Below are positions 1 through 5,527 of a DNA stretch of 6,876 bases, one piece after another. The DNA is from an uncultured Collinsella sp. (lineage in GTDB: Bacteria > Actinomycetota > Coriobacteriia > Coriobacteriales > Coriobacteriaceae), in contig USDE01000073.1 in assembly GCA_900553345.1 (NCBI GenBank), forward strand, positions 1-6,876. The letters run 5' to 3'. Each line of letters starts with the position of its first letter. Position 1 is the first letter of the stretch. The translations under genes and the position numbers were made by a program. Under the pieces are notes generated by a model. That model was not told the origin of the DNA, did not search any database, and worked only from the letters and a program-made list of their open reading frames with translations.

Positions 1-26
1 ACAATCGCATGCCGAGCAAACAAAAA

Positions 27-102
27 TGGTGGGCCGTGAGGGAGTCGAACCCGCGACCTTGGGATTAAAAGTCCCCTGCTCTGCCAGCTGAGCTAACGGC
101 CC
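27..102 (-). tRNA. tRNA-Lys (anticodon TTT), CCA encoded
   Basis: The minus strand folds into a full 76-nt cloverleaf. The acceptor stem is GGGCCGT paired with ACGGCCC (7 of 7), followed by discriminator A and an encoded CCA at 27-29. The D arm is GCTC/GAGC. The anticodon loop is CTTTTAA (65-71) with anticodon TTT at 67-69, and the T loop is TTCGACT (43-49). This is the tRNA that reads AAA/AAG lysine codons. Two stem positions do not pair: the outermost anticodon-stem pair (G27-A43) and the second T-stem pair (C50-U64). Everything else is canonical, so I regard the gene as functional. A T-rich run (TTTTTGTTT) follows the CCA directly and may help end transcription. Confidence 0.97.
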
Positions 103-111
103 GCGGGTGGC

Positions 112-140
112 ATTGTACCACGGTCTGGGACTATTCCCAA
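112..140 (-). promoter_or_regulatory. Promoter of tRNA-Lys
   Basis: On the minus strand TTGGGA (135-140) lies exactly 17 bases before TACAAT (112-117). The -10 box is preceded by TGG, giving an extended -10 (TGN). Transcription would start near 105-106, leaving only a few bases before the mature tRNA 5' end at 102. The -35 box overlaps the final codons of the aminopeptidase gene, and I see no intrinsic terminator between that gene and the tRNA. Read-through from the aminopeptidase gene could therefore also contribute tRNA precursor. Confidence 0.6.
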
Positions 141-1411
141 CTCCATTGGCCGTTCTGGAAAATCACAACTTCACGTCCATCAGGCGTAATGCCCGTAATA
201 TCGATGTCGTCCGTGCCGATCATAAAATCGACGTGCGTGCTCGAGACGTTAACGCCATGCTCCAGGAGCTCTTCCTTGGACATGTCGTACCCACCCTCGA
301 TGCATTCGGGGAAACCGACACCTAGCGCGAGATGGCAGCTAGCGTTCTCGTCATAGAGCGTGTCATAGAACAGAACGCCGCTTTCGCGGATCGGAGTGTT
401 CTTGGAAATGAGCGCGACCTCGCCCAGATGAGCGGCACCTTCATCGGTGTCAATAATGCTCGCAAGCGTCGCCTTGCCCACACGGGCATCGTAGTCCACT
501 ACGCGACCGGCCTCGAACTTAATCCAAAAATCGTCAACCTTGTTACCGTGGTGAATGAGCGGCATAGCCGAATACACGATACCGTCGGCACGCATACGAT
601 CAGGCGAGGTGAAGACTTCCTCGGTGGGAATGTTGGGGAAGAAGGGGTGTCCATCGGGCGTCCTGCCCTTGCCACCGGCCCACTCGTGACCCTTCGTCAT
701 ACCAATCGTCAAATCGGTTCCATTTGCCGAGGTGTAATGCAGGCGGTCAAAACGATTGTCGTTCAGGAAGCGCAAGTTCTTTTCGAACGCCGCGTCATGA
801 AGCTCCCAGTCGCTCTCCGGGTCCTGGCCATCGGCACGAGCGGTGTGCAGAATCGCATTCCACAGCTTATAGATTGCAACCTCATCGGCGTCTCCCGGGA
901 ACACCTCGCGCGCCCAAGCCACGACCGGAGCGCCGGCGATGCACCACGGGTTGATGTTGTAGTCCAGTCCACGGCGGAAGACCTTGCACTGCGTGTTCCT
1001 TGCCTTAGAAGCTGCAGCGGGCTTGGCGGGATCGATACCCTTGAGAGCCGCAGGATCCGCACCCTCGATAAAGATAAAGCAGGCACCGTCCTGGGCCAGG
1101 GAATCCAGCTGCAGGCGCTTCCACTCGGGCGTCTGCTCAAAATAGCTTTTATCGACATGCTCGTACGTGAGCCTCGTCACGGCATCATCGGCCCAAATGA
1201 CCGTCACGTGGCCAGCGCCGGCGGCATAAGCCTCCGCGACCACCACGCGGGCAAAAGGCGCGCACTCGACCGGAGACTGAACGACAACCTCCTGGCCGGG
1301 TTTGACGTTTACGCCCTTGCAGACGACCAGGCGCGCGTAGTTTTTAATCTTGGGCTCCAGGGCCTTCATGCCCTCCAGAGCTTCTTCGACCGTCAGGGCA
1401 GCTCGAATCAT
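131..1411 (-). CDS. M29-family metallo-aminopeptidase (AmpS/PepS/AmpT type)
   Basis: Predicted cytoplasmic, two-metal exopeptidase that removes N-terminal amino acids from peptides; 426 residues, close to the roughly 410 usual for family M29. Family motifs appear in order: NIPTEEVF (about 260-267, supplying a metal-binding Glu), GEVAL (Glu331), YDENASCH (His360) and THVDFMIG (His393 and Asp395). These match the Glu, Glu, His, His, Asp ligand set known from Thermus AmpT and Staphylococcus AmpS. The Tyr that the family normally carries seven residues after the first His is Phe367 here. No signal peptide or membrane segment is seen. I start at the ATG at 1411 because GGAG sits six bases upstream; an in-frame ATG at 1423 has no ribosome binding site. 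The gene follows a strong terminator and probably has its own promoter. Family assignment is secure; substrate preference cannot be read from sequence. Confidence 0.93.
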   Translation of the reverse strand: MIRAALTVEEALEGMKALEPKIKNYARLVVCKGVNVKPGQEVVVQSPVECAPFARVVVAEAYAAGAGHVTVIWADDAVTRLTYEHVDKSYFEQTPEWKRLQLDSLAQDGACFIFIEGADPAALKGIDPAKPAAASKARNTQCKVFRRGLDYNINPWCIAGAPVVAWAREVFPGDADEVAIYKLWNAILHTARADGQDPESDWELHDAAFEKNLRFLNDNRFDRLHYTSANGTDLTIGMTKGHEWAGGKGRTPDGHPFFPNIPTEEVFTSPDRMRADGIVYSAMPLIHHGNKVDDFWIKFEAGRVVDYDARVGKATLASIIDTDEGAAHLGEVALISKNTPIRESGVLFYDTLYDENASCHLALGVGFPECIEGGYDMSKEELLEHGVNVSSTHVDFMIGTDDIDITGITPDGREVVIFQNGQWSWE

Positions 1412-1417
1412 GTGCCA

Positions 1418-1421
1418 CTCC
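1418..1421 (-). promoter_or_regulatory. Ribosome binding site that sets the aminopeptidase start
   Basis: GGAG on the minus strand lies six bases before the ATG at 1409-1411. It falls inside the first codons of the longer reading frame beginning at 1423, which has no purine-rich site of its own. This argues for the shorter protein starting MIRAAL. Confidence 0.7.
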
Positions 1422-1439
1422 ATCTATCTATAGAACAGT

Positions 1440-1470
1440 AAAAAGGCGCGCCGCTAAAACGACGCGCCTT
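1440..1470 (-). terminator. Intrinsic terminator of the purC / membrane-protein unit
   Basis: An 8-bp perfect stem, AAGGCGCG on the minus strand's downstream complement (1443-1450) with CGCGCCTT (1463-1470), encloses a 12-base region that can add two more pairs around a CTAAAA-type loop. On the minus strand the stem is followed by a run of five T (1440-1444). It lies 30 bases after the stop codon of the upstream membrane-protein gene, the expected place for a rho-independent terminator in that direction. Confidence 0.85.
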
Positions 1471-1497
1471 ATATCTTAGCGATATGTATGAATACAA
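1468..1497 (-). promoter_or_regulatory. Candidate promoter of the aminopeptidase gene, overlapping the terminator
   Basis: On the minus strand TTGTAT (1492-1497) is followed after 18 bases by TATAAG (1468-1473). The last three bases of the -10 box are also the first three bases of the terminator stem. The predicted start, near 1461, would leave the 5' arm of the hairpin out of the new transcript, so the terminator could not fold in it. A second TATA-like box (TATAGA, 1427-1432) lacks a -35 and would start transcription on top of the ribosome binding site. Inferred from consensus matching only. Confidence 0.4.
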
Positions 1498-1500
1498 ACG

Positions 1501-2076
1501 CTACTTCTTCTTGGAGTCCTTCTTGTCCTCCTCGGCAGCCGCGCGCTCGATAAGAGCGTTGAGCTTGTTCTCGGACATGCCCTCGGCCTGCGCGCGGTAC
1601 ATGTTGCGCAAGGGACGAATACGAACGAAGTCGTAGATAAAGTCACCCAGGATGATGACATAGGACAAAACGATGCCGACCATCTGAACAGGACTGGACA
1701 CCGTGCCGCCGGGAGCGAAGTAGAGCGAAGCCCAAATTGCCACGACGAGTACCATGCCGATGGCGAGCACGGCCCACCAGATACGACGGCGCTTGGTGTA
1801 GTCCTCATCCTGCTTGAGAAGGATATTCGACACCGTGTAGATGCGGTCCTCGCGGGCACGCTGTTTGGCCTTGCGGGCGCGCTTCTCCTCCTTGGAAAGG
1901 CCTTCCAGGTTTTCACCCTTCTCGAGCTCTTTGCGGCGTGCCTTAGACGAAGCCGGCACGACGCGAACGGAGCTCGCTGCCTGGCGAGCGGGCTTAGCAG
2001 ATGCGGCGGACTTGCGCGCAACCCCGGTAACTTCGTGGGATTGCGTGCGCTTGTTCGTGGCGCTACGGGTACTCAC
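1501..2076 (-). CDS. Basic two-pass membrane protein of unknown function, coupled to purC
   Basis: 191 residues that I cannot assign to a named family. Residues 1-95 are hydrophilic, rich in Lys, Arg, Ala and Ser, with a strongly charged probably helical stretch at about 45-78 (KARRKELEKGE then KEEKRARKAKQRARE). Two hydrophobic segments follow, about 100-121 (beginning WWAVLAIG) and about 130-150 (MVGIVLSYVIILGDF), joined by a short loop. The C terminus is charged and ends in a Lys-rich tail. The positive-inside rule predicts both termini in the cytoplasm. Translation starts at a GTG (2074-2076) directly after the purC TAA with no intervening base; AAGGAG (2086-2091), nine bases upstream inside the end of purC, serves as its binding site. 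It is therefore probably co-transcribed and translationally coupled with purC. The operon position does not reveal its function, and no enzymatic motif is visible. Confidence 0.85.
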   Translation of the reverse strand: MSTRSATNKRTQSHEVTGVARKSAASAKPARQAASSVRVVPASSKARRKELEKGENLEGLSKEEKRARKAKQRAREDRIYTVSNILLKQDEDYTKRRRIWWAVLAIGMVLVVAIWASLYFAPGGTVSSPVQMVGIVLSYVIILGDFIYDFVRIRPLRNMYRAQAEGMSENKLNALIERAAAEEDKKDSKKK

Positions 2077-2964
2077 TTATGCGTTCTCCTTCATGCTTGT
2101 GAACTGGGAGCCCGTGATGATCTGGAAGGCCTCGCGATAGCGCTCGGACGTGCCATCGATGACCTCGGCGGGCAGGTGCGGGGTCTCCCCCGTCATATCC
2201 CAGTTGGCTTTGAGCCAATTGCGGACGAATTGTTTGTCGTAGCTGGGCTGAATTTTGCCCTCCTCGTAGCTGGCGGCGGGCCAGAAACGGCTGGAGTCGG
2301 GCGTGAGGCACTCGTCGATCAGCGTAACCTTGCCATCAATGACACCGAACTCGAACTTGGTGTCGGCGATGATGATGCCACGGGTCGCTGCATACTCGGC
2401 GGCAGCCTTGTAGATCTTGAGAGACAGATCGCGAATCTGCGTGGCGATGTCCTCGCCCACGATCTCGCAGCAACGCTCGAACGAAATGTTCTCGTCGTGG
2501 TCGCCAATCTCGGCCTTCGTGGACGGCGTGAACAGCGGCTCGGGAAGCTTGGAGGCCTCGGTCAGACCCTCGGGCAGCTGGATGCCGCATACGGTGCCGT
2601 TCTCGTCATAGGTCTTCTTGCCCGAACCGGTCAGATAACCGCGGACGATGCACTCGATAGGAATCGTCTGGGCTTTCTTGACCAGCATGGCGCGGCCGGC
2701 GAGGTAGTCACGATACTCGGCAAACTCCTCGGGGAAATCCGCCGGATCGATGGAGACGAGATGGTTGGGAACAATGTCGGCAAACTTATCGAACCAGAAT
2801 GCCGAGATGCGGTTGAGCACCTCTCCCTTAAACGGAATCTCGTCGGGGAGAATAAAGTCGAACGCAGAAATGCGGTCGGTGGCGACCATCAGCAGGTTTT
2901 CACCGGCATCATAGATATCACGAACCTTGCCACGGGAATCCGGACGACGCTCCATCGTTGTCAC
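2077..2964 (-). CDS. purC: Phosphoribosylaminoimidazole-succinocarboxamide synthase (SAICAR synthetase)
   Basis: Catalyses the ATP-dependent joining of CAIR and L-aspartate to give SAICAR in cytoplasmic de novo purine synthesis. The 295-residue protein is of the longer PurC type (about 290-300). Visible signatures are GKVRDIYD (12-19, nucleotide-binding loop), MVATDRISAFDF (about 26-37), IPIECIVRGYLTGSG (101-115), FTPSTKAEIGDHDENISF (about 145-162), the ADTKFEFG motif (about 200-207) and DECLTPDSSRFW (217-228). All are intact, so the enzyme should be active. The longest frame opens at a GTG at 2973, but that codon overlaps the AAGGAG binding site. I choose the GTG at 2964, eight bases after AAGGAG; an ATG at 2955 is also possible. 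No other pur gene is visible nearby. It sits about 110 bases after a histidine kinase gene and directly before a membrane-protein gene. Confidence 0.97.
   Translation of the reverse strand: MTTMERRPDSRGKVRDIYDAGENLLMVATDRISAFDFILPDEIPFKGEVLNRISAFWFDKFADIVPNHLVSIDPADFPEEFAEYRDYLAGRAMLVKKAQTIPIECIVRGYLTGSGKKTYDENGTVCGIQLPEGLTEASKLPEPLFTPSTKAEIGDHDENISFERCCEIVGEDIATQIRDLSLKIYKAAAEYAATRGIIIADTKFEFGVIDGKVTLIDECLTPDSSRFWPAASYEEGKIQPSYDKQFVRNWLKANWDMTGETPHLPAEVIDGTSERYREAFQIITGSQFTSMKENA
2086..2091 (-). promoter_or_regulatory. Ribosome binding site for the membrane protein, inside the purC 3' end
   Basis: AAGGAG on the minus strand, nine bases before the GTG at 2076. It overlaps the codons for the last residues of PurC (KEN), so the terminating purC ribosome passes over it. 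This supports the GTG start and coupling to purC. Confidence 0.75.
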
Positions 2965-2972
2965 GTGAGTCA

Positions 2973-2978
2973 CTCCTT
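2973..2978 (-). promoter_or_regulatory. Ribosome binding site that sets the purC start
   Basis: AAGGAG on the minus strand, eight bases before the GTG at 2962-2964. The more upstream GTG (2971-2973) begins with the last G of this site and so cannot be its start codon. Confidence 0.75.
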
Positions 2979-3073
2979 ACCTAAATACGACAGTAATGCG
3001 GGTTCTCCCCCGCACGTTTTCGCAAACTCGGAGCGGCAGAGACGAAACCCCTCCTTCACCGAGTAGCGAAAAG
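2979..3073 (-). promoter_or_regulatory. Leader region between the kinase gene and purC, with inverted repeats
   Basis: This spacer holds three small symmetric elements. A 6-bp stem, ACTCGG (3026-3031) with CCGAGT (3059-3064), has a large loop. A near-palindrome, GTTTTCGCAAAC (3016-3027), is centred on CG with one mismatched pair. A 5-bp hairpin, GCGGG (2998-3002) with CCCGC (3009-3013), has a 6-base loop. None is followed by a convincing T run on the minus strand, so I do not call a terminator, and I see no good -35/-10 pair. The region may carry the purC promoter and an operator, but this is inferred mainly from its position. Confidence 0.3.
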
Positions 3074-4639
3074 CTAGTGCTCCATTGTAGTAGATGCCGC
3101 GTCCGCCGTGTGCTCGCGAGGCAGATGAATCGTAAAAGTCGTACCCTTTCCAAGCTCCGACTCCACGGATATGTAGCCGTGATGGCGCTCGACAATCTGC
3201 TTGGTCACGGCGAGGCCCACGCCCAGGCCACCCGCCTCGCGGGCGCGACTGGCGTCGGCACGCCAAAAACGACCGAAGATGCGCGACAGGTCTTCCTTGG
3301 CGATTCCAATGCCCGTGTCCGAGACCGCAATATCGACGTGTTTACGGTCACTGAGCACCGACACCACGACCCATCCGCCCTCGGGGGTATAGCGCATGGC
3401 GTTACTCAAGAGGTTGATGACGCATTGCGTGATCATGTCGGGATCCGCCTCGACAACGTCATCGTGGCCCTGCGTCTCATCTGCAAAGCGCAAACGCAAG
3501 TCACGGTCGGCAAACAAGCGCTCCTGGCCATTCACAATCGAACGCACAAACGGCACCATATCCACCGGCTCCAGGTTGAGTGGCGCGGTACTGTTTTCCA
3601 TGCGCGACAGGTCGAGCATCTGCTGCACCAGACGGGCCAGACGACGCGTCTCGGATGCGACCGTTTCCAGGTGTTCGTCATCGGTGGGATACACACCGTC
3701 TTGCATGGCCTCGACCGTTGCAAGCATGGCCATGAGCGGCGTGCGCAGCTCGTGGGCAACATCAGAGGTCAGGCGCTTCTCGTGCTTCATGTCCTTCTCG
3801 AGTGAGGTGGCCATCTCGTCGAAGGTCTCTCCCAGCTGATCGATCTCATCATCGCCGCGCAAGCCCGTACGAGCGGACAGGTCTCCATCGCGAATCTGCT
3901 TGGCGGTGCTGGTAATACGATGAATCGGCTTGGTGAGCATGCGCGACATGAGCGCTCCGATAACGACCGAGATGCAGACGGCCACAACCGCGGCAAGGGC
4001 CATGGCGTTAAAGGTCTTCTCTCTGAATGCCGAGTCTGCCCTGGTGAGCAGGGCATCGGAGCCAACCGCCCACAATTTGACCTGACCCACGTGCTCGCCG
4101 GAGGACGTCACGATCTCAACGTTGGCAACACTATTGGAATCGGTGGGAGCAGACGAGACTGGACTGTGCGATGCCTTCTTTCCGCTCGTACCATCGGTCG
4201 TCGCCTGATTTTCGCGTACATCGGCAGTAGCGCTTGCCGAGGGCCACGAGTCGTCGTAGACGATGACGCCCTTTTTATTGACGACCTGCATACCAAGATC
4301 GTCGGACACCAAACTCGATGTCGCGACCGTACGCAGCTCCCCCGCAGTCCAAGAACCGTTTTCCTCATATGACGTTGCCAACTTTTCGGCAGCGGAATTG
4401 GCGATTTCGACAATATTGGAGCGCGTGTAATCCGTAAAAACCGTGCCCCATACAACGGAGACTACGCCCACCAATACCAATACCGTCATGAGCGATGTCA
4501 GGGCAAAAGCCAGGGCCATGCGCGAGGGATAGCTCATCGTTGGCCGTGAATCGGAACGAGGCGTGTTCCAACTAGCCTTGGAACCCGCCTCGTTCTCCTG
4601 CTTATGCTTTTGCCCGATTTCAAAGCGCGCAGGTGTCAT
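3074..4639 (-). CDS. Membrane sensor histidine kinase (HAMP, HisKA, HATPase_c)
   Basis: 521 residues, partner of the response regulator encoded just upstream. It has a hydrophilic N-terminal tail (1-40), TM1 (about 41-68), an extracytoplasmic sensor (about 69-208), TM2 (about 211-232), a HAMP linker (about 232-285) and HisKA with the phospho-acceptor His296 in SDVAHELRTPL. The ATPase domain shows the N box (NLLSNAMRYTP, Asn413), G1 box (DTGIGIA, from Asp441), F box (FGRFWRAD) and G2 box (GGLGVGLAV). All catalytic motifs are intact, so autophosphorylation and phosphotransfer are expected. The sensor contains PAS-like strands (GMQVVNKKGVIVYDD and, after a break, GEHVGQVKLWAV) separated by about 40 Ser/Thr/Ala-rich residues (132-171). 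The ATG at 4639 has AAAGGAA seven bases upstream, overlapping the regulator's stop codon. A Met at residue 35 is a less likely start. The stimulus is unknown. Confidence 0.94.
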   Translation of the reverse strand: MTPARFEIGQKHKQENEAGSKASWNTPRSDSRPTMSYPSRMALAFALTSLMTVLVLVGVVSVVWGTVFTDYTRSNIVEIANSAAEKLATSYEENGSWTAGELRTVATSSLVSDDLGMQVVNKKGVIVYDDSWPSASATADVRENQATTDGTSGKKASHSPVSSAPTDSNSVANVEIVTSSGEHVGQVKLWAVGSDALLTRADSAFREKTFNAMALAAVVAVCISVVIGALMSRMLTKPIHRITSTAKQIRDGDLSARTGLRGDDEIDQLGETFDEMATSLEKDMKHEKRLTSDVAHELRTPLMAMLATVEAMQDGVYPTDDEHLETVASETRRLARLVQQMLDLSRMENSTAPLNLEPVDMVPFVRSIVNGQERLFADRDLRLRFADETQGHDDVVEADPDMITQCVINLLSNAMRYTPEGGWVVVSVLSDRKHVDIAVSDTGIGIAKEDLSRIFGRFWRADASRAREAGGLGVGLAVTKQIVERHHGYISVESELGKGTTFTIHLPREHTADAASTTMEH

Positions 4640-4651
4640 ATGTGATTTCCT

Positions 4652-5374
4652 TTATTTCTCGTCCGACTTATCGGTCTTGGTCGGAGCCTCGAAGCGGTAG
4701 CCGACACCGTGGACGGTGTAGAGCCACTTGGGCTTCTTGGGGTCGTCGCCCAGCTTGGCGCGAAGGTTCTTCACGTGGCTGTCGATGGTGCGTTCGTAAC
4801 CCTCAAAGTCGTAGCCGAGCACCTTCTCGACCAGCTCCATGCGGTTGTAGACGCGGCCGGGGTGACGGGCAAGCGTGGTGAGCAGCTTGAACTCGGAAGC
4901 CGTCAGGTCGACTTCCTTGCCCTCGACCAAAATCTTGTGGCCCGAGATATCAATGACCAGATCGCCAAAGTCGAGCACCTCGACGGCCGGCTCATCGGCC
5001 TGGTGGGCACGGCGGAACAAGGCGCGCACGCGCGCGACAAGCTCGCGCGGCGAGAACGGCTTGATCAGGTAGTCGTCGGCGCCGAGCTCGAGGCCGATAA
5101 TACGGTCCTCGATCTCGCCCTTGGCCGTCAGCATAATGATGGGGACATCCGAGGTATCGCGAATGGTGCGGCAAACGCGCTCGCCGGGAATCTTAGGGAG
5201 CATGAGGTCGAGCACGACCAGGTCGAACTGATGCTTCTCGAACTCCTCGATAGCGGACTGGCCGTCGCCCACGCCCACGACCCAATAGCCCTCGCGCTCG
5301 AGATAGGCAGCGACAGCGTCACGGATTGCCTTCTCGTCCTCGACCAGCAGAATCTTTTTTGCATCTGAAGCCAT
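4652..5374 (-). CDS. OmpR/PhoB-family response regulator
   Basis: 240-residue cytoplasmic DNA-binding regulator, first gene of a two-gene operon with the histidine kinase (12-base gap). The receiver domain covers about 5-120: acidic pocket Glu12/Asp13 in LLVEDE, phospho-acceptor Asp56 in VVLDLMLP, switch Thr83 in IIMLTAKG and Lys105 in LIKPFSP. The winged-helix output domain covers about 133-230, with LTASEFKLLTTLARHPGRV, the recognition-helix region YERTIDSHVKNLRAKLG and the closing wing YTVHGVGYRF. Length and motifs are typical, and no key residue is missing. A TTG at 5395 would add seven residues, but the ATG at 5374 is preceded at seven bases by an AGGGGGG binding site, so I start there. 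It probably controls its own operon, although no direct-repeat operator is evident. Target genes and signal are not indicated; the neighbouring lipoprotein and purC are only positional candidates. Confidence 0.95.
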   Translation of the reverse strand: MASDAKKILLVEDEKAIRDAVAAYLEREGYWVVGVGDGQSAIEEFEKHQFDLVVLDLMLPKIPGERVCRTIRDTSDVPIIMLTAKGEIEDRIIGLELGADDYLIKPFSPRELVARVRALFRRAHQADEPAVEVLDFGDLVIDISGHKILVEGKEVDLTASEFKLLTTLARHPGRVYNRMELVEKVLGYDFEGYERTIDSHVKNLRAKLGDDPKKPKWLYTVHGVGYRFEAPTKTDKSDEK

Positions 5375-5381
5375 AACACGG

Positions 5382-5388
5382 CCCCCCT
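5382..5388 (-). promoter_or_regulatory. Ribosome binding site that sets the response-regulator start
   Basis: AGGGGGG on the minus strand, seven bases before the ATG at 5372-5374. It lies within the extra codons of a frame opening at a TTG (5393-5395), for which no binding site is seen. Confidence 0.65.
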
Positions 5389-5413
5389 GTCTCAATTAGC
5401 TAAGAACAAGCTC

Positions 5414-5419
5414 ATTTTA
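5414..5419 (-). promoter_or_regulatory. Possible -10 box of the two-component operon
   Basis: TAAAAT on the minus strand, 45 bases before the regulator's ATG, would give a leader of about 30 bases. No recognisable -35 hexamer lies 16-18 bases upstream, so an activator or another sigma factor would be needed if this is the promoter. The palindrome TTAGCTAA (5396-5403) falls just downstream of the expected start, where an operator could act. Confidence 0.3.
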
Positions 5420-5427
5420 ACGCACCT

Positions 5428-5461
5428 GAGCCCACCGGGCATCGCATGGGTGCGATAGCTC
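5428..5461. repeat. Inverted repeat (hairpin) between the lipoprotein and regulator genes
   Basis: A perfect 6-bp stem, ATCGCA (5441-5446) with TGCGAT (5451-5456), has a 4-base loop (TGGG). It sits inside an outer 4-bp pairing, GAGC (5428-5431) with GCTC (5458-5461). No T run follows on either strand, so it does not look like an intrinsic terminator. It lies upstream of the possible -10 box of the two-component operon and could be a protein-binding palindrome or an RNA structure ending the lipoprotein transcript. Confidence 0.45.
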
Positions 5462-5527
5462 GGCGGGCGGTACTCATAGTCACAACGCGCTTATTCCCCT
5501 GTCGACGCCTTTTTAACCCCTCGGAGA

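Noticed and set aside
1..26. Intrinsic terminator after tRNA-Lys
   Set aside because: A T-rich run follows the CCA, but no separate GC-rich hairpin is visible within the window, which ends too soon to decide.
1427..1432. TATAGA as the -10 box of the aminopeptidase gene
   Set aside because: No -35 match lies 16-18 bases upstream (AGCGGC at 17), and transcription would start at the ribosome binding site.
332..1441. Long plus-strand open frame (369 codons) opposite the aminopeptidase gene
   Set aside because: It mirrors a clear M29 gene with intact motifs, has no recognisable protein features and is explained by codon bias leaving the antisense frame free of stops.
3016..3027. PurR-type operator before purC
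   Set aside because: The CG-centred near-palindrome has TTT and AAA arms in the opposite order from the E. coli PurR/LacI-type consensus and contains a mismatch, so it is kept only as an unnamed symmetric element.
2035..3066. Long plus-strand open frame (343 codons) opposite purC
   Set aside because: It is an antisense shadow of an intact purC, without a credible ribosome binding site or domain pattern.
2996..3805. Plus-strand open frame opposite the histidine kinase catalytic part
   Set aside because: The minus-strand frame carries all kinase motifs; the plus-strand translation shows nothing recognisable.
4709..5368. Plus-strand open frame of 219 codons opposite the response regulator
   Set aside because: It is a shadow of a complete OmpR-family gene and has no independent evidence of coding.
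5412..5477. Possible 21-residue minus-strand leader peptide (ATG at 5477, TGA at 5412) ahead of the response regulator
   Set aside because: No ribosome binding site lies at a usable distance, the composition is not informative, and it would end on top of the only -10-like box.
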